DNA of 64,000 bases from assembly GCA_024180945.1 (NCBI GenBank), contig JAKSGN010000005.1:1240001-1304000 (forward strand), in the 5' to 3' direction. Below the pieces are notes generated by a model. The model was not told where the DNA came from and searched no databases. It saw only the letters and a program-made list of their open reading frames with translations. This DNA is from Macrophomina tecta. Its lineage: Eukaryota > Ascomycota > Dothideomycetes > Botryosphaeriales > Botryosphaeriaceae. Both the position numbers and the translations under genes were made by a program. This document shows positions 60,887 through 64,000 of the stretch, one piece after another (positions within the stretch are counted from its first letter, which is position 1; the number at the start of each line of letters is the position of its first letter).

Positions 60887-62986
60887 ATGGGCCCTCACAA
60901 TGCGCCTTCTTCCACCGCCGACCAATCTTCGCGCCTGCTCAGCACGTCTTTCCGGTCGCAACTGGGCTCATTTGGAGCTTCGTCCCCAATCGCCGAGGCT
61001 GCCATAGCTCGCGACATAGAGGACGAGGCCGAGCAGGCCAACGCCACGCAGGACGACACGGATGAGGAAGAATCGGGGTGGGCAATCAATCCTTCAGGCT
61101 ATACACTCACCGAAGGTTACCGCCGCCCAAGTTACATCACCGCTGGCCCCCGCGCTGCGCTTGTGCAAAACCTCTCCGTCCCCGAGCATGGCTACCTGAC
61201 CAAGCGCGAACGCGAAGAAGCGCGGAACGACGAGCGCAGTCTTTTGCGCGACAACAGTCTTCTGCCTCCGAAGCACCCGCGCCGACGCTCCAGTGGTGGC
61301 CAGAGCTCCTTTAAGGGCCTGAGCGCCCGCCTTTCGATTCCAAGACTCCGCCGGAGCATAGACGAGGAGGCAGCAACGGACGACATGTGGGATAATGGCG
61401 TTTCCGACTTGTCGGAGCGCACTGCGCTGCTGGGTGCTGGGCGAGAAGCGGACCCGTCGAAGCCTTATGGCGGGTTGGACACGCCGGAAAACATCAACAA
61501 GAGATGGGAGGAAGCGGTGACTGCTGGCATGATCCAGACAACATGGCAGCGAGAAGCAAAGGTGCTAGCGAAATACTCACCTTCACTTATCTTCACCTTC
61601 CTGCTGCAATACTCCTTGACTGTTGCGAGTATTTTCACTGTCGGTCATATTGGGAAAGTGGAATTGGGCGCCGTCAGCTTGGCGAGTATGACTGCTACTA
61701 TCACTGGCTATTCCGTCTACCAAGGCCTCGCCACCAGCTTGGACACACTTTGCGCGCAAGCTTACGGATCTGGGCACAAGACATTGGTCGGTCTGCAGCT
61801 TCAGCGCATGGTGTACTTCCTCTGGTCCATCACAATCCCGATTGCTTTGATCTGGTTCTTCGGCACTCAAATCCTTGAAGCTATTGTTCCCGAGAAGGAA
61901 ACTGCACGGCTGGCGGGAATCTATTTGAAGATCCTCATTGCTGGTGCCCCGGGGTATGCCGCCTTTGAGAGCGGGAAGAGATTCGTTCAAGCGCAGGGGT
62001 TGTTCTCGGCAAACTTCTATGTGCTGTTACTTTGCGCACCGTTAAACGCTTTTATGAATTGGCTTTTTGTCTGGGTAAGTGTTCCTGAAAAGTAGCGATA
62101 TTCCCGGGTTACTAACCGGCGGTCAGAAATTTGAATGGGGCTTCGTGGGTGCGCCCATTGCAGTCTCCGTGACCGAGAACCTCCTGCCACTTTGTCTCTT
62201 CCTCTACGTACGCTTTGTTGGCGGTATGCAGTGCTGGGGTGGCTTCTCCCGCCTAGCTTTGAAAAACTGGGGCCCTATGATCCGCCTTGCACTTCCTGGA
62301 CTCGTCATGGTCCTGGCAGAGTTCCTAGCGTTTGAAATTTTGACCCTTTCCGCGTCGTGGATCTCGACCACCCATCTCGCTGCTCAGAGTGTTCTCAGCA
62401 CTCTCACTGCTATTACTTACCAGATCCCCTTCCCAGTATCGATTGCAGCCAGTACGCGTATTGCAAACCTGATTGGCGCTACGCTTTCAGATGCAGCCAA
62501 GACTGCTGGCAAGGTGGCTTTCGTGGCGTCTTTTGGCATCGGTATTTTGAACGTCACCCTCCTGTCTTCGTTGCGCAATTACATACCCCAGCTCTTCACC
62601 AACGATCCGGATGTCATCGAGGTCGTTGCCGGCGTGCTGCCTTTGTGCGCTGCTTTTCAGCTCTTTGACGCTCTGGCAGCTTGCTGCAGTGGCATCTTGC
62701 GTGGTATCGGACGTCAAGAAATTGGTGGATACGTCAATCTCTTTTCGTATTATGTCATTGGTTTGCCTATCAGCTTTGGTACCGGATTTGGTCTTGGTTG
62801 GGGCTTATATGGTCTCTGGGCGGTAGGTATACTCCATTCGAGATATGCCGTTTACATACTGACGAAAATATTCAGGGACCTGCGATCGCGCTTGGTATCG
62901 TCGCCGCTGTCGAGGCCTTGTTCATTCGAAAGACGAACTGGGAGGACGCTGTTGAGGAGGCGCGCAAGAGAAATGATTTGGGATAG
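60887..62986 (+). CDS. MATE family multidrug/toxin efflux transporter
   Basis: Cation-coupled antiporter, fungal ERC1-like branch. Exons 60887-62074, 62127-62822 and 62876-62986 give 664 residues. The first 230 or so residues are a hydrophilic cytosolic domain with Ser/Arg-rich and acidic parts (QDDTDEEESGW, KHPRRRSSGGQSS). Twelve membrane segments follow, with MATE hallmarks such as GYSVYQGLATSLDTLCAQAY, GSGHKTLVGLQLQR, AQSVLSTLTAITYQIPFPVS and GILRGIGRQEIGGYVNL. The last exon supplies the final helix and ends NDLG. Intron 1 has a TACTAAC branch (62110-62116). Substrate unknown; yeast Erc1 affects ethionine resistance and SAM storage. Confidence 0.94.
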
Positions 62987-63742
62987 TCGGTCGACCCAAC
63001 GCTGCTCTTTTTTGTGCTCGCGTTTGCCTTATGTTATAGAATGGCGTGCGGGTCTGAACCGGGTTTATACTCTCGGGATTCATGAAATTGGGCGTCTCAA
63101 GCGTTAGAGTCCCTTCATAAGATTGGTTCTGGGAGTATTACGCCAGCAAGCGCAGATGCGCATGAGGACTCACGGCATTATTTAGTGGCACAGTAATTGG
63201 TTTGCTTGATATTCAATTTTGAGCCATCTGTTTGGAGCGCCGTGTGCGAAGTTTTCCCATGGCCATATTTCTGATCAATCAACTCAGCGCTAGAATTTCA
63301 GCAGTGGGAGGCGTGACGTACCAGTTGGAGTGAAATGAGACGAAGGCTTTAAAAACAAATGCTGGACCTGTATACCGAGTACCTCGAGAGAATTATGCTC
63401 TACAATCACAATGAGCCTCAAGAACTTTCCTCACGTTGTGACCACGCTCCGAAGCAGCGTCGTGATGATTAAGCATTGGAAAAGCAGGGGTTTGTCAGTT
63501 TTGGTAAGCAGACGCCAAGCTTGGCAATGGATGACGAAAGCGGGGCAAAGCCGCCGCCCTACGCGCATCATCGCCACGACACACCCCGAAGGACTCCACT
63601 ACATATACTTCGTCGCCATACCATCGTGTGTCGCGACATCGCTCAATTGGCACCCAAGCTCATGGTTTCAGCCCTCAACCGCATACGGCTGATCGGAAGA
63701 CACATACAACCTACCCTACGACCGCGACTCCTCACTGCAAAC
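62987..63742. other. Intergenic, MATE gene to ECM4-like gene
   Basis: 756 bases with no gene. Short frames at 63411-63852 are chance or leader sequence. An upstream exon of the next gene cannot be excluded. Confidence 0.5.
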
Positions 63743-64000
63743 ATGGCCGTACGTCCACGAATGCCCCACCCTTGCTGGAAATCCCAGATGATGCTATCTG
63801 CACGTGCTTCAACTTACTTGTGCCGGAGCTGACCTGGCGGCATGTAGACTGAATCGAATGAAAAGGACATCCTGAACTGGGTGGACCCCAAGGACAAGTC
63901 CGGCGAGTTCAAGCGGCAGACGTCTGTGTTCCGCAACTTCATCTCGAGGAAGCCTGGCGCCGAGTTCCCACCCGAGAAGGGGCGGTACCATCTCTACGTT
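63743..64000 (+). CDS. ecm4: Glutathionyl-hydroquinone reductase, ECM4 type (partial)
   Basis: First 53 residues of an omega-like glutathione transferase that reduces glutathionyl-hydroquinones; the window ends inside exon 2. Exon 2 begins at 63848 and reads WVDPKDKSGEFKRQTSVF, then NFISRKPGAEFPPEKGRYHL, the standard opening of this family; the catalytic Cys-Pro motif would follow just past the edge. Exon 1 is proposed as 63743-63748, only ATG GCC, followed by a strong GTACGT donor. This is the simplest in-frame start. A longer N-terminus from an unseen upstream exon remains possible. Confidence 0.85.

Overview
The window is nuclear DNA of a filamentous ascomycete (Pezizomycotina). The genes use the standard code. 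Almost every one is split by short GT-AG introns of about 48-90 bases, often with a CTAAC-type branch site just before the acceptor. The proteins are typical of moulds: a HAK/KUP potassium transporter, a fused ergothioneine synthase Egt1, a YVC1-type vacuolar TRP channel, a DUF3112 seven-helix receptor-like protein and a GH76 GPI protein. The class cannot be fixed from sequence alone; Dothideomycetes or a neighbouring class is a guess. I found no transposon, rRNA, tRNA or CRISPR array. All exon borders below were inferred by reading splice signals and checking that the frames join.

Layout: PP2A-like phosphatase ppg1 (+, 37-1675); NAD(P)-binding SDR/NmrA-like protein (+, 2536-3630); potassium transporter hak1 (+, 5410-8462); egt1 (+, 11662-14353); a large PHD-finger protein (+, 14905-18283); a PI31-like proteasome regulator (-, 19184-20396) divergent from RNase P/MRP subunit pop5 (+, 20731-21367); a 9-kb stretch with no convincing gene (21368-30408); a C2H2 factor (-, 30409-31736); the 16-exon yvc1 (-, 32678-36656); an acidic hypothetical protein (+, about 37103-39398); the DUF3112 receptor-like protein (+, 41292-43944); exosome subunit mtr3 (+, 46026-47071); a TMEM42-like membrane protein (-, 47438-48125); a GH76 DFG5/DCW1 mannosidase-like protein (-, 48957-50487); a tandem Myb-like protein (-, 52149-53542); rpn1 (-, 55383-58362) divergent from rio2 (+, 58686-60049); a MATE transporter (+, 60887-62986); and the 5' end of an ECM4-type glutathionyl-hydroquinone reductase (+, 63743 to the window edge).

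This is ordinary core chromosome, not an obvious gene cluster. Two proteasome genes each share a roughly 330-base divergent promoter with an RNA-processing or ribosome-assembly gene (PI31-like/pop5 and rpn1/rio2), and mtr3 adds a third RNA-processing gene. Potassium, calcium and drug transport (hak1, yvc1, MATE), redox chemistry (egt1, ecm4) and the cell wall (GH76) make up much of the rest. The least understood items are the DUF3112 protein with repeated LDRRLSRLEE motifs in its tail, the PHD protein with an extra N-terminal cysteine cluster, the acidic hypothetical gene and the 9-kb gene-poor block.
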